This document shows positions 29,412-38,221 of a DNA stretch of 64,000 nt, piece after piece (the first letter of the stretch is position 1; each line of letters begins with the position of its first letter). Source of the stretch: Pareuzebyella sediminis. GTDB taxonomy: Bacteria > Bacteroidota > Bacteroidia > Flavobacteriales > Flavobacteriaceae. The stretch covers positions 918,854-982,853 of the forward strand of contig NZ_VTZS01000002.1 of assembly GCF_008367235.1 (NCBI RefSeq). The letters are read 5' to 3'. The notes under the pieces were generated by a model that was not told the DNA's origin, did no database searches, and saw only the letters and a list, made by a program, of their open reading frames with translations. Both the position numbers and the translations under genes were made by a program.

Positions 29412-30239
29412 TCATTCGGCTTTCAACTGTTCTGCAAGTTTAATACATTCCACTGCTTCTTTAACGTCGTGCACACGTAAAATATTGGCTCCTTTCATCA
29501 GAGCGACCATATGAAGTGCCGTTGTACCGTTCAGGGCCTCTTCGGCAGTAATGTTCAGGGTTTTATATATCATTGATTTTCTACTGAGTCCAGTCAATAT
29601 AGGGAGTTTTAGATTCTGAAAGAGCGCTAAACCGTTCAATAGTTCAAAATTTTGTGAGGCCGTTTTGGCGAAGCCGAAACCTGGGTCGATAATCAAATCG
29701 ATCAAACCCAATGATCTAGCAACCGCAATTCGGCCCGAAAAATATTTAATAATATCGATTAAAAGATTTTCATAGTTCGTGTGTTGCTGCATGGTATTCG
29801 GATTTCCCCGCATATGCATTAAGATGTAGGGCGCATTGTACTTGGCGACCGTAGGCATCATTTCCTGGTCGCGTTCTCCAGCAGATATATCATTGATCAC
29901 AGTAGCTCCGGCTTGTAGACATTCCTCTGCCACTTTACTTCGAAAGGTGTCTATAGACAAAATGATTCCTGGAAAGTTTTGAAGTAATAATCCAACCACG
30001 GGAACGATTCGTTGTAATTCCTCGCTTTCAGAAATATCTTTGGCCCCAGGCCGCGAACTGTAGGCGCCTACGTCGATGAAGGTAGCACCATCTTTCAACA
30101 TTTTTTCAGTATGGTCTAAGATAGAACGCTCGTTTTGATAGGTCCCTCCATCGTAAAAAGAATCGGGTGTAATATTTAAGATGCCCATTACTTGTGTACG
30201 GGCTAAATCGATAAGTTGGCCTCTGCAGTTTAGGGTCAT
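29412..30239 (-). CDS. folP: Dihydropteroate synthase
   Basis: Condenses pterin pyrophosphate with p-aminobenzoate in folate synthesis; the sulfonamide target. The 275 residues include VMGILNITPDSFYDGG (Asn 22 for metal/phosphate), IDVGAYSSRPGA, LSIDTFRSKVA and DPGFGFAKT, all family hallmarks. It precedes cdaA. Together with folE in the same window it supplies folate synthesis. Confidence 0.96.
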   Translation of the reverse strand: MTLNCRGQLIDLARTQVMGILNITPDSFYDGGTYQNERSILDHTEKMLKDGATFIDVGAYSSRPGAKDISESEELQRIVPVVGLLLQNFPGIILSIDTFRSKVAEECLQAGATVINDISAGERDQEMMPTVAKYNAPYILMHMRGNPNTMQQHTNYENLLIDIIKYFSGRIAVARSLGLIDLIIDPGFGFAKTASQNFELLNGLALFQNLKLPILTGLSRKSMIYKTLNITAEEALNGTTALHMVALMKGANILRVHDVKEAVECIKLAEQLKAE

Positions 30240-30350
30240 AATTTTCTTTAAAAGAAGTTGTAGCGGTACCTTGATAAACCAAGTTTAAAATACGAACTTT
30301 GGGCGATTCAAGATTTTGGTGGAAATTTAAGCAAATTATAAAGTATAACC

Positions 30351-30923
30351 ATGCAGCGTACTTCCGAGCAATATGACGCGATAATTCGCTTGTGCCGTGA
30401 CCTTTTTCAAAATAAGATGAAGGATTATGGGAGTGCTTGGCGCATTTTGCGCCTTCCGTCCTTGACGGACCAGATTTTTATTAAGGCACAGCGCATTCGA
30501 GGTCTTCAAGAAAATAGTACGAGAAAGATAGACGAAGATGAACGTTCGGAGTTTATAGGAATTATAAATTATTCGATTATGGCCTTGATTCAATTGGAGA
30601 AAGGTGTCGCTGTGCAGCCAGACCTTTCGGTAGAACAAGCTTTAAAACTCTTTGACAAGCACGCTTCGACGACGAAGACCTTGATGCAAAACAAAAATCA
30701 TGATTATGGAGAGGCATGGCGCGATATGAGAGTCAGTTCTTTAACCGACCTTATTTTGCAAAAAATATTGCGGGTCAAGCAGATTGAAGATAATAAAGGA
30801 AAGACCCTCGTAAGCGAAGGCATTGACGCCAATTACCAAGACATGGTCAACTATGCTGTTTTTGCCCTGATTCATCTTAAAGCTGATGATAATCCATCAA
30901 AACAAGAAAAGCCTAGAACCTAA
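30351..30923 (+). CDS. DUF1599 protein with internal duplication
   Basis: A 190-residue cytoplasmic protein made of two related halves. Residues ~14-55 (LCRDLFQNKMKDYGSAW, LPSLTDQIFIKAQRIRGLQ) and ~108-150 (TLMQNKNHDYGEAW, VSSLTDLILQKILRVKQIE) align closely, each followed by a similar helix (INYSIMALIQLE / VNYAVFALIHLK). This is DUF1599, found beside tpiA and folP in Bacteroidota; related domains have been associated with nucleotide metabolism or modification, but function is unproven. First gene of a rightward unit, 67 bp before the DoxX-like gene. Confidence 0.85.
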   Translation: MQRTSEQYDAIIRLCRDLFQNKMKDYGSAWRILRLPSLTDQIFIKAQRIRGLQENSTRKIDEDERSEFIGIINYSIMALIQLEKGVAVQPDLSVEQALKLFDKHASTTKTLMQNKNHDYGEAWRDMRVSSLTDLILQKILRVKQIEDNKGKTLVSEGIDANYQDMVNYAVFALIHLKADDNPSKQEKPRT

Positions 30924-30990
30924 ATTCGTACACCTGCTGATGAACCTATTAGGGCAATGCGCCGACCTCGGAAATAATAAATAGCCATAG

Positions 30991-32088
30991 ATGAAATATC
31001 TTGTTGATTTTAGTAGAATAATCGTTGGGGTCCTTTTTATCATAAGCGGCTTTATTAAACTGAACGATCCTGTAGGTTTTTCGTTCAAACTGGAAGAGTA
31101 CTTCAGTCAAGGGGTCTTGAATTTACCTTTTTTAGAGCCCTACGCTCTTGGAATTTCAATATTCGTTGTGATTTTCGAGGTCCTTTTAGGGGTAATGCTC
31201 TTGGTGGGCTTTCGGGTAAAGTTCACGGTATGGAGCCTGTTGCTCATGATAATCGGTTTTACGTTTTTAACTTTTTATTCCGCTTATTTCAATAAGGTTA
31301 CCGATTGCGGTTGCTTTGGCGATGCCATTAAACTTACGCCTTGGGAATCATTCACGAAAGATATCATATTGCTGGTTCTTATTGTGATCCTTTTCAGAGG
31401 GCAACGATTTATCAAACCAATTTTTGGTTCCAATTCCAAAAGGCTTGTTACTTTGGTAGCCCTGTTATTTTCCATAGCCTATTGTTGGTATGTGTTGAAC
31501 CATTTACCGGTTATAGATTTTAGACCCTATAAGATCGGCGCCAATATAGAGGAAGGAATGAGTGTGCCCGAAGACGCCCCTAAACCTATCTATGACTATG
31601 CTTGGAAGTTCAAGGTAGACGGACAGGAAAAGATTATTGTCACTCAAGGGGACTATCCACAGGTCGATGGTGAGTTCATTGATGTAGAAACAACAGAGGT
31701 ACAAGAGGGGTACGAGCCTCCCATACACGACTTTACCATTGAGAAAGAAGGGGTAGACGTAGCAGATTCGCTATTGCAGGAACCCAAGTTGGTCATGGTA
31801 ATCGCTTATGACTTACGAAAGACGAATGAAGATGTATATTCCGAAGTTGCGAGAATTACTGAAAATGCAATGAAAAAGGGCTATACGGTAATCGGCATGT
31901 CGGCTTCTAACGAAACACAAACCCAAAAATTAATCAATAGTCACCATCTTGATTTTGACTTTTATTTTACGGACGAGACTACCTTGAAAACCATCGTAAG
32001 GTCTAACCCTGGATTTTTGGTCTTAGAGAAAGGAACGATTCGACAAAAAGTACATTACAATGATTTGGACGAGCTAAAATTTGAGTAA
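30991..32088 (+). CDS. DoxX/MauE-like membrane protein (BT_3928 family)
   Basis: A 365-residue inner-membrane protein. The N-terminal ~150 residues form a four-helix DoxX/MauE-type bundle (ISGFIKLNDPVGFSFKLEEYF) with the Cys motif DCGCFGD near residue 108; a fifth helix lies around 148-165. The C-terminal ~190 residues are soluble, with a possible thioredoxin-like fold (PKLVMVIAYDLRKTNEDVYSEV...GYTVIGMSAS), but no CxxC. It lies between the DUF1599 gene and tpiA, as in relatives. A redox or envelope role is plausible from MauE similarity only. Confidence 0.82.
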   Translation: MKYLVDFSRIIVGVLFIISGFIKLNDPVGFSFKLEEYFSQGVLNLPFLEPYALGISIFVVIFEVLLGVMLLVGFRVKFTVWSLLLMIIGFTFLTFYSAYFNKVTDCGCFGDAIKLTPWESFTKDIILLVLIVILFRGQRFIKPIFGSNSKRLVTLVALLFSIAYCWYVLNHLPVIDFRPYKIGANIEEGMSVPEDAPKPIYDYAWKFKVDGQEKIIVTQGDYPQVDGEFIDVETTEVQEGYEPPIHDFTIEKEGVDVADSLLQEPKLVMVIAYDLRKTNEDVYSEVARITENAMKKGYTVIGMSASNETQTQKLINSHHLDFDFYFTDETTLKTIVRSNPGFLVLEKGTIRQKVHYNDLDELKFE

Positions 32089-32148
32089 AGCCTTATTTAA
32101 CAAGATGTTACCCTATAACGCCTAAAAGAGAACCTAAAAATAAAAACA

Positions 32149-32898
32149 ATGAGAAGCAAAATAGTTGCAGGAAACTGGAAAATGAATAAAAATCTTGAGG
32201 AAACGGAGATTCTACTCAATGAGTTGGCCGCCAAATTGCCCGATACCCAAGCCGAAGTCATGGTCGCTCCGACTTTTGTGAACCTCACAGGAGCTGTACG
32301 GGCTTTGGAATCGTCGGTAATCGAGGTAATTGCCCAAAATATGCATTTTGCCGAGAGTGGGGCTTATACCGGAGAAATTTCTGCCGATATGCTTCTGAAT
32401 ATTGACATTGATACCGTAATTCTTGGCCACTCTGAAAGGCGGGCCTACTTCGGTGAGACCGATGAAATTCTGGCAAAGAAGGTTGCTACGGCATTGAATA
32501 AAGATATGAGAGTGATGTTTTGTTTCGGGGAAGAGCTGAATGATCGAAAGTCCGAAAATCACTTTAAGGTCGTCGAAAGCCAATTGAAAAATGCACTCTT
32601 TTCGCTTGACGGCAGTGCCTGGAAAAATATCATTTTGGCCTATGAACCTGTATGGGCTATCGGAACGGGCGAAACAGCCTCACCTGAACAGGCACAAGAG
32701 ATGCATGCCTTTATTCGCAAGACGATTACCGAAGCCTATGATGCAAACATAGCGGATAATGTTTCCATTCTCTATGGAGGTAGCGTGAAACCGGCGAATG
32801 CTCAAGATATTTTTGGGAAACCCGATGTAGATGGTGGGCTCATAGGAGGCGCCTCTTTGGTTGCCGATGACTTTGTTGCCATCATCAGCGCGTTTTAA
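32149..32898 (+). CDS. tpiA: Triosephosphate isomerase
   Basis: Interconverts dihydroxyacetone phosphate and glyceraldehyde 3-phosphate in glycolysis. The 249-residue TIM barrel shows Asn/Lys at the start (AGNWKMN), the catalytic His in GHSERR (about 95) and catalytic Glu in AYEPVWAIGTG (about 165). The phosphate-binding SILYGGSVKP and the GLIGGASL end are present. Fourth-from-last gene of the rightward unit; no anomaly. Confidence 0.97.
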   Translation: MRSKIVAGNWKMNKNLEETEILLNELAAKLPDTQAEVMVAPTFVNLTGAVRALESSVIEVIAQNMHFAESGAYTGEISADMLLNIDIDTVILGHSERRAYFGETDEILAKKVATALNKDMRVMFCFGEELNDRKSENHFKVVESQLKNALFSLDGSAWKNIILAYEPVWAIGTGETASPEQAQEMHAFIRKTITEAYDANIADNVSILYGGSVKPANAQDIFGKPDVDGGLIGGASLVADDFVAIISAF

Positions 32899-33016
32899 TC
32901 GAGTTTCTGATATTTAATACGTCAGGCATCAGGAGACGGTGCTTGAACTGGTTGCACGGTTTTTCTTAATGGGCACGTGGAGCGCACCGTTCCCCTGGCT
33001 GTCATACATACTTACC

Positions 33017-33850
33017 ATGTCTATACTATATTTGGAATATGCGTTTAAGGTAGCCCCGTTGCAGCCGGCTTCCGATATATTGATTGCCGAACTCGGAGAA
33101 GCCGGTTTCGAAAGTTTTGTTGAAAATGACGAAGGCATTTTGGCCTACATCAATAAAGAAGACTGGGACGAGAGCGTAGTAGAAAACATCGATATTCTAC
33201 AAAATCCCAAGTTCACCATCGATTATTCCTTTAAGGAAATCGAACAAGAGAACTGGAACGCCACTTGGGAACGGAATTTCGAACCGATAAAAGTGGGGGA
33301 TGATTGTGTGGTTCGAGCACCTTTTCACGAAAAACCTAACGTCAAGTTCGATATCATAATTGAACCGAAAATGAGTTTTGGTACGGGCCATCACGAAACC
33401 ACCTATATGATGTTGCACTTCCTTCTTGAAATGGATGTTAGGGGAAAAACAGTGCTTGATATGGGAAGTGGTACGGGTGTATTGGCGATTTTGGCCGCAA
33501 TGAAAGGTGCCGAGCGTATCGATGCCATCGATATAGATAATTGGTGCTATCTAAATGCCCTTGAAAATGTGGGGCGAAACGATTGTCACCATATTTCCGT
33601 TCATGAAGGGGATGCAAGTTTATTGGGCCATACGAGTTATGATCTAATAATCGCTAATATCAACCGAAATATCCTGATTTCCGATATTCCGGTGTATAGC
33701 GAACATCTGAAGAAAAACGGACAGCTTTTGTTAAGTGGATTTTATGAAAAGGACATCCCGAGCATTACCGAAATCTGTGCGCAATCTGGTCTGAAATTCG
33801 AAAAAAACATCGAAAAGAACCATTGGGCTGCGGTAAAATATGTATTTTAG
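33017..33850 (+). CDS. prmA: Ribosomal protein L11 methyltransferase
   Basis: Trimethylates ribosomal protein L11 with S-adenosylmethionine. The frame is open from 32939, but the ATG at 33017 gives the standard start (SILYLEYAFKVAP); the upstream 26 residues are not family-like. The 277-residue protein has an N-terminal L11-recognition domain (ENWNATWERNFEPI), a linker and the SAM-binding core with DMGSGTGVLAI, acidic DAIDID after strand 2, and IIANINRNIL. It is followed 30 bp later by clpS. Confidence 0.94.
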   Translation: MSILYLEYAFKVAPLQPASDILIAELGEAGFESFVENDEGILAYINKEDWDESVVENIDILQNPKFTIDYSFKEIEQENWNATWERNFEPIKVGDDCVVRAPFHEKPNVKFDIIIEPKMSFGTGHHETTYMMLHFLLEMDVRGKTVLDMGSGTGVLAILAAMKGAERIDAIDIDNWCYLNALENVGRNDCHHISVHEGDASLLGHTSYDLIIANINRNILISDIPVYSEHLKKNGQLLLSGFYEKDIPSITEICAQSGLKFEKNIEKNHWAAVKYVF

Positions 33851-33880
33851 AACGTATTTAGTCATTAAAACGATGTTGAA

Positions 33881-34156
33881 ATGAGTGGAAAAGAGAAAGT
33901 ATCGGAAGAGCTGCTTTTAGAGAAGGAAGTCGTTAAACAAAATGAAATCGTTCTCTTTAACGACGATGTAAATACGTTCGATCATGTCATTGAGACTTTG
34001 ATCGATGTATGTGAGCATACCCCGGAACAAGCGGAACAGTGTTCACTTATTGTGCACTATAACGGAAAGTGTACGGTAAAAACCGGGGAGTATAATGATT
34101 TGGAACCTCGTTGTAGTCGTCTTTTGCTAGCCGGGCTAAATGCCGAAATCGTCTAG
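33881..34156 (+). CDS. clpS: ATP-dependent Clp protease adaptor ClpS
   Basis: Delivers N-degron substrates to ClpAP-type proteases. The 91-residue protein has the ClpS core: FNDDVNTFDHVIETLI, a CEHTPEQAEQCSLIVHYNGKC helix-strand unit and an N-terminal flexible extension. It ends the rightward unit with prmA. No clear terminator is seen before the riboswitch promoter 120 bp further on. Confidence 0.92.
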   Translation: MSGKEKVSEELLLEKEVVKQNEIVLFNDDVNTFDHVIETLIDVCEHTPEQAEQCSLIVHYNGKCTVKTGEYNDLEPRCSRLLLAGLNAEIV

Positions 34157-34276
34157 CAATTGTGGGCCGATGAAGAATGAAAAAACGGGCTTGATGGTCC
34201 CGGAAGTTAAACTTGCCTGAATCCTACCTTCCTTGATTCTTAGCGTACTTACACGATATTTTTACTTCACTTTATA

Positions 34277-34284
34277 TACCTTTG
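34277..34284 (+). promoter_or_regulatory. Promoter -7 element for the TPP riboswitch transcript
   Basis: TACCTTTG matches TAnnTTTG and ends about 7 bases before the first helix of the riboswitch, exactly where a transcript start would be expected. No clear -33 TTTG at standard spacing. Confidence 0.6.
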
Positions 34285-34290
34285 CAATAC

Positions 34291-34392
34291 GATTAAAGAG
34301 GTACCAGTTCAAGCAATGGGCCGAGATGATACCTTGATGTAATCTGCTCCGCACCTGATTTGGATAATACCGACACAGCGATTTTTTTAATT
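34291..34392 (+). promoter_or_regulatory. TPP (THI-box) riboswitch
   Basis: The conserved THI-box core is readable: GAGGTACC early, GGGCCGAGATGATACC in the middle (matching the GGCTGAGA..ATACCC pyrimidine-sensor region) and GCACCTGATTTGGATAATACC then GACACAGCGA at the end (pyrophosphate-sensor region). ATTAAA (34292-34297) can pair with TTTAAT at 34386-34391 as P1. A T-run overlaps the 3' side of P1. By established knowledge it binds thiamine pyrophosphate and represses thiamine-related genes. The expected thiamine gene is not recognisable just downstream (see findings). Confidence 0.88.
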
Positions 34393-34744
34393 ATCTAACC
34401 CTTTTACTATGGATGGCGACCCCATTTCGCAGGGTGTGGGTACCATTGAGACGACAAAACAAGATCCCCAATTATCTTTATGGCATTATATTACTCTAAT
34501 GACCGGCCTTCGGGTGCTCTATCGCTCGGGGATATATGCAGATATGTTCTTACATCTATAGTATCTTGGAATGCGTATCTAGGGCGGGTTCTATTGGAAA
34601 AATAAGAACGCGGTGTGCCCTAACATCGGTGATTTGAGGTCAGATGCCTTACTGATATATAAGGGACTCTGCACTTAAACTGGGGTAATGACATTTTTGT
34701 TTCTTGTGGCGCTGTCGGGGTATATTTAATGGAAGAAAATCTGT
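34393..34744. other. 352 bp after the riboswitch without a recognisable gene
   Basis: It contains an ATG frame of 50 codons (34409-34561; begins MDGDPISQGVGTIETTKQ) and a further open stretch without a start at about 34580-34676. Neither matches a family I recognise. The region could be a long leader, a short novel gene or the remains of a thiamine-linked gene. Confidence 0.45.
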
Positions 34745-35776
34745 ATGAAAAGATCGAAATATGATATGCATAAACTGGCGGACCTTAATTTTAAACCACA
34801 GGTATTTTCGGAGGAAATAATACGGGAGATAGATCGATACAACCTTTGGAACCTATGGGTCCCGAAGTCTCACGGGGGACTCGAAATGTCATTGTCGGAA
34901 GGCTTGAAAAAACTATTTTCTTTAGCAGAAATCGATGGAAGTTTGGGGTGGACGGTCACCCTTTGCAGCGGCGCCAATTTTTTCTTTGGAAATCTAACAA
35001 AAGATGTGGTCGAATCTATTTTCATTAGCCAAGAATCCCCAATTCGTTTTGGGGGCAGTGGTGGCGTATCGGGCTATGCGGAAAAGAAGAACGAAGGATA
35101 TAGTATTACCGGAAAATGGAAATATGCTACCGGGGCGACCTATTTGACGCATTTCACGCTCAACGCTGAGGTTAGGGTGGGAGGTAAGGCGGTATGTGAT
35201 GAAAACGGAGCCCCTATGGTACGCTCTTTTTTGATGGGCAGGGAAGATGTTGAAATTATTCACGATTGGAATGCCATGGGACTCAAGGCTACAGCGACCC
35301 ATTCTTTTGAGATAAAAGAAAAGTATGTGCCCGAATCACATAGTTTTATATATGATCGCTATTTTCATGACCATCCTATTTTTAAGGTTCCTTTCTCCAG
35401 TTTCGCTGATTTAACGCTATGGGTGAACTATCTGGGGATGGCCTCCCATTTTTTGGAGGAGGCTAACAAAGTGCTGTCCCAGCAAGAGCTTTTAAAACTA
35501 TTAACTACTTCGATCGATCAATCGATAGATAGTGTAGAGGACCATGCGGCGACTATAGAAAGGAAAATTTTAGACGGGGAAAAGCTTTCTGAAAAAGACA
35601 TGAGAACAATTCATCAAGACGCGGCATCATCCGTAGCTCGACTTTCCCAAGCCATTCTTAAGGTGTACCCTCAATTGGGAATTATGGCGTGCAGCGAAGA
35701 CCATGTCTTAAACCATATTTTTAGGGATTATTTTACGGCTATACAACACCATATCTTTAGTAGAGACCTTGAATAG
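34745..35776 (+). CDS. Acyl-CoA dehydrogenase-like flavoprotein
   Basis: A 343-residue protein of the acyl-CoA dehydrogenase / group D flavin monooxygenase superfamily. The N-terminal helical part (LWNLWVPKSHGGLEMSLSEGLKKL, DGSLGWTVTLCSGANFFFG) and central beta domain (GKWKYATGATYLTHFTLNAEV, WNAMGLKATATHSFEIKEKYVPE) are clear. The C-terminal helical bundle is present, but an obvious catalytic Glu was not identified. Length is on the short side (about 380-400 is usual). Substrate unknown. It is the first intact gene downstream of the TPP riboswitch, 353 bp away, but a regulatory link is only a possibility. Confidence 0.75.
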   Translation: MKRSKYDMHKLADLNFKPQVFSEEIIREIDRYNLWNLWVPKSHGGLEMSLSEGLKKLFSLAEIDGSLGWTVTLCSGANFFFGNLTKDVVESIFISQESPIRFGGSGGVSGYAEKKNEGYSITGKWKYATGATYLTHFTLNAEVRVGGKAVCDENGAPMVRSFLMGREDVEIIHDWNAMGLKATATHSFEIKEKYVPESHSFIYDRYFHDHPIFKVPFSSFADLTLWVNYLGMASHFLEEANKVLSQQELLKLLTTSIDQSIDSVEDHAATIERKILDGEKLSEKDMRTIHQDAASSVARLSQAILKVYPQLGIMACSEDHVLNHIFRDYFTAIQHHIFSRDLE

Positions 35777-35930
35777 AGCAGGAACGCCAGTGCTGTTTTT
35801 CTCGAGGAGGTCAAAGGCAGATTTGTACTTTGGGCGGAAAGCCCGTTTTCAAAAAGAGAGCTGTCCATTCGCGATGGTGGAAAGTTTAGGGCTGTAGAGA
35901 CGGAGTGAAAAAGAGATGCTTGCCTTTCTT

Positions 35931-36269
35931 TTAATAATCGATTATGGGGCATTCCAAATATAAAGCCTGTATGTAGCCACCAGGTATTTTCTTCCATGGA
36001 CCCGTTTCGGCAAGGTTTTTTACGATTCTATTCCGTTCTTTTAGTTGGTTCGCCAAATAGTTTAGCAAGAATAATTTATCTGCTGACTTGCCCCATAGTC
36101 CAAATGGGGATTCATAGGTAAAATAATCCGTCAACAAAGTCCGGCTAGTTACGTTCGTAAAATAATGCTCATGTCTGAAACCTTTAAAAGTTCCCTTAAC
36201 CCTGTCAGCGACCAACAGATTCGGGCCTTCAAATTTCTTGATTTTAGATTTTAGTTCAATTCTAGGCAA
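35931..36269 (-). pseudogene. SRPBCC family protein, N-terminally truncated remnant
   Basis: The visible 112 codons align with the C-terminal two thirds of a Bacteroidota SRPBCC ligand-binding protein (VKGTFKGFRHEHYF, DYFTYESPFGLWG, LNYLANQLKERNRIVK). The first ~60 residues of the fold are missing. The only start is a TTG at 36267-36269, and an in-frame TAA lies two codons upstream. It therefore looks like a 5'-deleted gene. Annotators may list it as a short hypothetical protein. Confidence 0.65.
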
Positions 36270-36473
36270 GGTTTAATAATTCCTAACAATTAAATTTACA
36301 CCCCAAAGCAATACTATAACAGCAATGGCTAAAATATTTACAAAGGTTTTCCACGGGAAAAGCATGTGTTCCTTTATTTTGAAGAAGTCGTTTTATCGCA
36401 TCTGAAAAGGCAGATTGGGATTCCTAGTAGTAAGAATAATATTCTCCTATCGATGGGCAGGTGTTAATCATGT

Positions 36474-37994
36474 TTACTGTTGCCCCAATGGGGTATTGGC
36501 ATAATGATTTGATAATTCAATGACCTTCTCCGGTAATGAATCAGCCAAGTTCACAAGTTCTGTGGGATCCTCGATGATGTTGTATAATTCCCAATCCTCA
36601 CCATTGAGTCTAACAATTTTGTAATCACCACTTCGGAACATTCTGAATTTTTCCATTCCCGAAACGAAATAGTCAGGTTGTTTACGCTCCTTTCCCATAA
36701 AAACGGGTACTAACGAACTTCCATGAAGGGGTAAGGTAGGATATCCCTCAATGGAGTCCGGATATTGAATGTTTAAAATATCCAAAAAAGTTGGTGCTAT
36801 GTCTACTACGTGTCCAGGTTGATGGGTAATCGTGTTAGGAGCTATTTTACCGGGCCAATAGGCTACAAAAGGGGTATGACTTCCTCCTTCATGACCACAT
36901 TGTTTATATTGTCGATAGGGCGTGTTCCCGAGGTTTGCCCAAGTAGCCCGTAAACTCCAGTAGGAGTTGGCAGGACCTGGCCCAACATCAGTGATCTTGT
37001 TGGTGTAAAACGGACAGGACCCGTTATCGTTTAGATATAAGATCAATGTATTTTCAAGCTTACCATGTTTCTCAAGCTTTTTCAAAACACGCCCGATATT
37101 TTGATCCATTCGGTCAATAATAGCGGCATATACGGCCATTTCAAGATCTAAAGAATCTTTTTGAGCTTTAGATAAACTATTCCACGCGTAATACTCTGTA
37201 TATTCCGGTATCAAAGGTCCTCGAAACTTATTTAAATTATCCTCAGGCTGACTCAGCTTTGCAGCCTTTGGAAGCACTCCTAATTTTTGCATTTTCGCAA
37301 AACGGTCCTGTCTAATCTCATCCCAACCTTTTAGATATTTCCCCCTATATTTCTTAATATCCTCTGGTCTGGCCTGAAGTGGGTAGTGAGCCGCGTGATA
37401 GGGTAGATATAGAAAAAAAGGATTTTTTTCTTCAAATGCTTCATCCAACCAATTCAAGGCGTAGTCCGTGATGAAGTCAGTCTTGTACATCGGTGATTTG
37501 TCATATTCGATTTCGTTTGCATTTAATTCTCTCCCTTCAAGAAAAAAGGGTCGTTCGAACTTACCGGATGGAGGTAGGAAGTATTCTGTTGTTGCCCAAA
37601 AATAAAAAGAGTGGTCAAACACATTTTCTGCCTTACAATATTCAGGCACCCATGGATCAAAGTGTTCCTTTCCGCTCATGATAGTAAAGTAACCTGCCTG
37701 CTTTGTCAGGTTCGCTAAGTGTACAGCTCCGTTTCCCCCTGTATACAAACCCGTAAGCAGTGATGACCTAGTAGGATTGCATTTAGCCATATTGTAAAAT
37801 GTAGTAAATCGTAAACCTTCATTAGCCAATTGATCAATATTTGGAGTTTCAATTTCACTACCGTAAGCACCGATATCCGATATCCCAATATCATCTCCCA
37901 TGATCAAGATAATATTTGGTCGTTCCTCTTTTTTTTCAGCACAGGAGTAGATGAAAAAGTAGAATGGTAGAATCAACAAGATTTTTTGAATCAT
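36474..37994 (-). CDS. Sulfatase (arylsulfatase family), lipoprotein
   Basis: A formylglycine-dependent sulfatase that removes sulfate esters, probably from carbohydrate. The ATG at 37994 is preferred to an upstream start at 38033 because it opens a lipoprotein signal peptide with lipobox Cys 18 (FIYSC). The catalytic Cys 72 lies in CNPTRSSLLTG, the C-x-P-x-R signature matured to formylglycine. Metal ligands Asp 34/35 (GDDIG), DNGS (about 325) and later His-containing GHEGGSHTPF are present. 506 residues, full length. The second sulfatase lies 200 bp upstream. An anaerobic-type (anSME) or FGE maturase is not in the window. Confidence 0.92.
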   Translation of the reverse strand: MIQKILLILPFYFFIYSCAEKKEERPNIILIMGDDIGISDIGAYGSEIETPNIDQLANEGLRFTTFYNMAKCNPTRSSLLTGLYTGGNGAVHLANLTKQAGYFTIMSGKEHFDPWVPEYCKAENVFDHSFYFWATTEYFLPPSGKFERPFFLEGRELNANEIEYDKSPMYKTDFITDYALNWLDEAFEEKNPFFLYLPYHAAHYPLQARPEDIKKYRGKYLKGWDEIRQDRFAKMQKLGVLPKAAKLSQPEDNLNKFRGPLIPEYTEYYAWNSLSKAQKDSLDLEMAVYAAIIDRMDQNIGRVLKKLEKHGKLENTLILYLNDNGSCPFYTNKITDVGPGPANSYWSLRATWANLGNTPYRQYKQCGHEGGSHTPFVAYWPGKIAPNTITHQPGHVVDIAPTFLDILNIQYPDSIEGYPTLPLHGSSLVPVFMGKERKQPDYFVSGMEKFRMFRSGDYKIVRLNGEDWELYNIIEDPTELVNLADSLPEKVIELSNHYANTPLGQQ

Positions 37995-38138
37995 AGTATG
38001 CTTAATTAATACCCCACAAAACGGTTTCGACAATGCATAGTTGCGTAGCGCCGCCGACGAGCAAAGCTAGAAGTAGTCGAGTGCCATTACTTATTGCCAT
38101 TGTTGATCTTATTTCGTGTTTAAATACAATTTCCCTAT

Positions 38139-38221
38139 CCGTCTTTCTGTACAGTCTACTTTATAGTTCAAAGGCCGCCGAGCGCAGCATGACTTCAATG
38201 GGAGGTTTTGCAGTATTCTTT
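38139..38221. repeat. Intergenic repeat, partial copy 1
   Basis: About 80 bp resembling the 3' half of the larger repeats at 39782-39945 and 43927-44082 (shared elements: TTATAGTTC / TCATAGTTC, GCCGCCGAGCGCAGC / GCCGGCCGCAGCGCG, GAGGTTTTGCAGTATT / GAGGATTTTGCACTATT). It overlaps the last codons of the next sulfatase gene, so that protein's end may derive from the repeat. Confidence 0.55.

Noticed and set aside
34291..34392. Cobalamin or other riboswitch instead of TPP
   Set aside because: The two conserved THI-box segments (CCGAGATGATACC and ACCTGATTTGGATAATACC) are specific to the TPP class.
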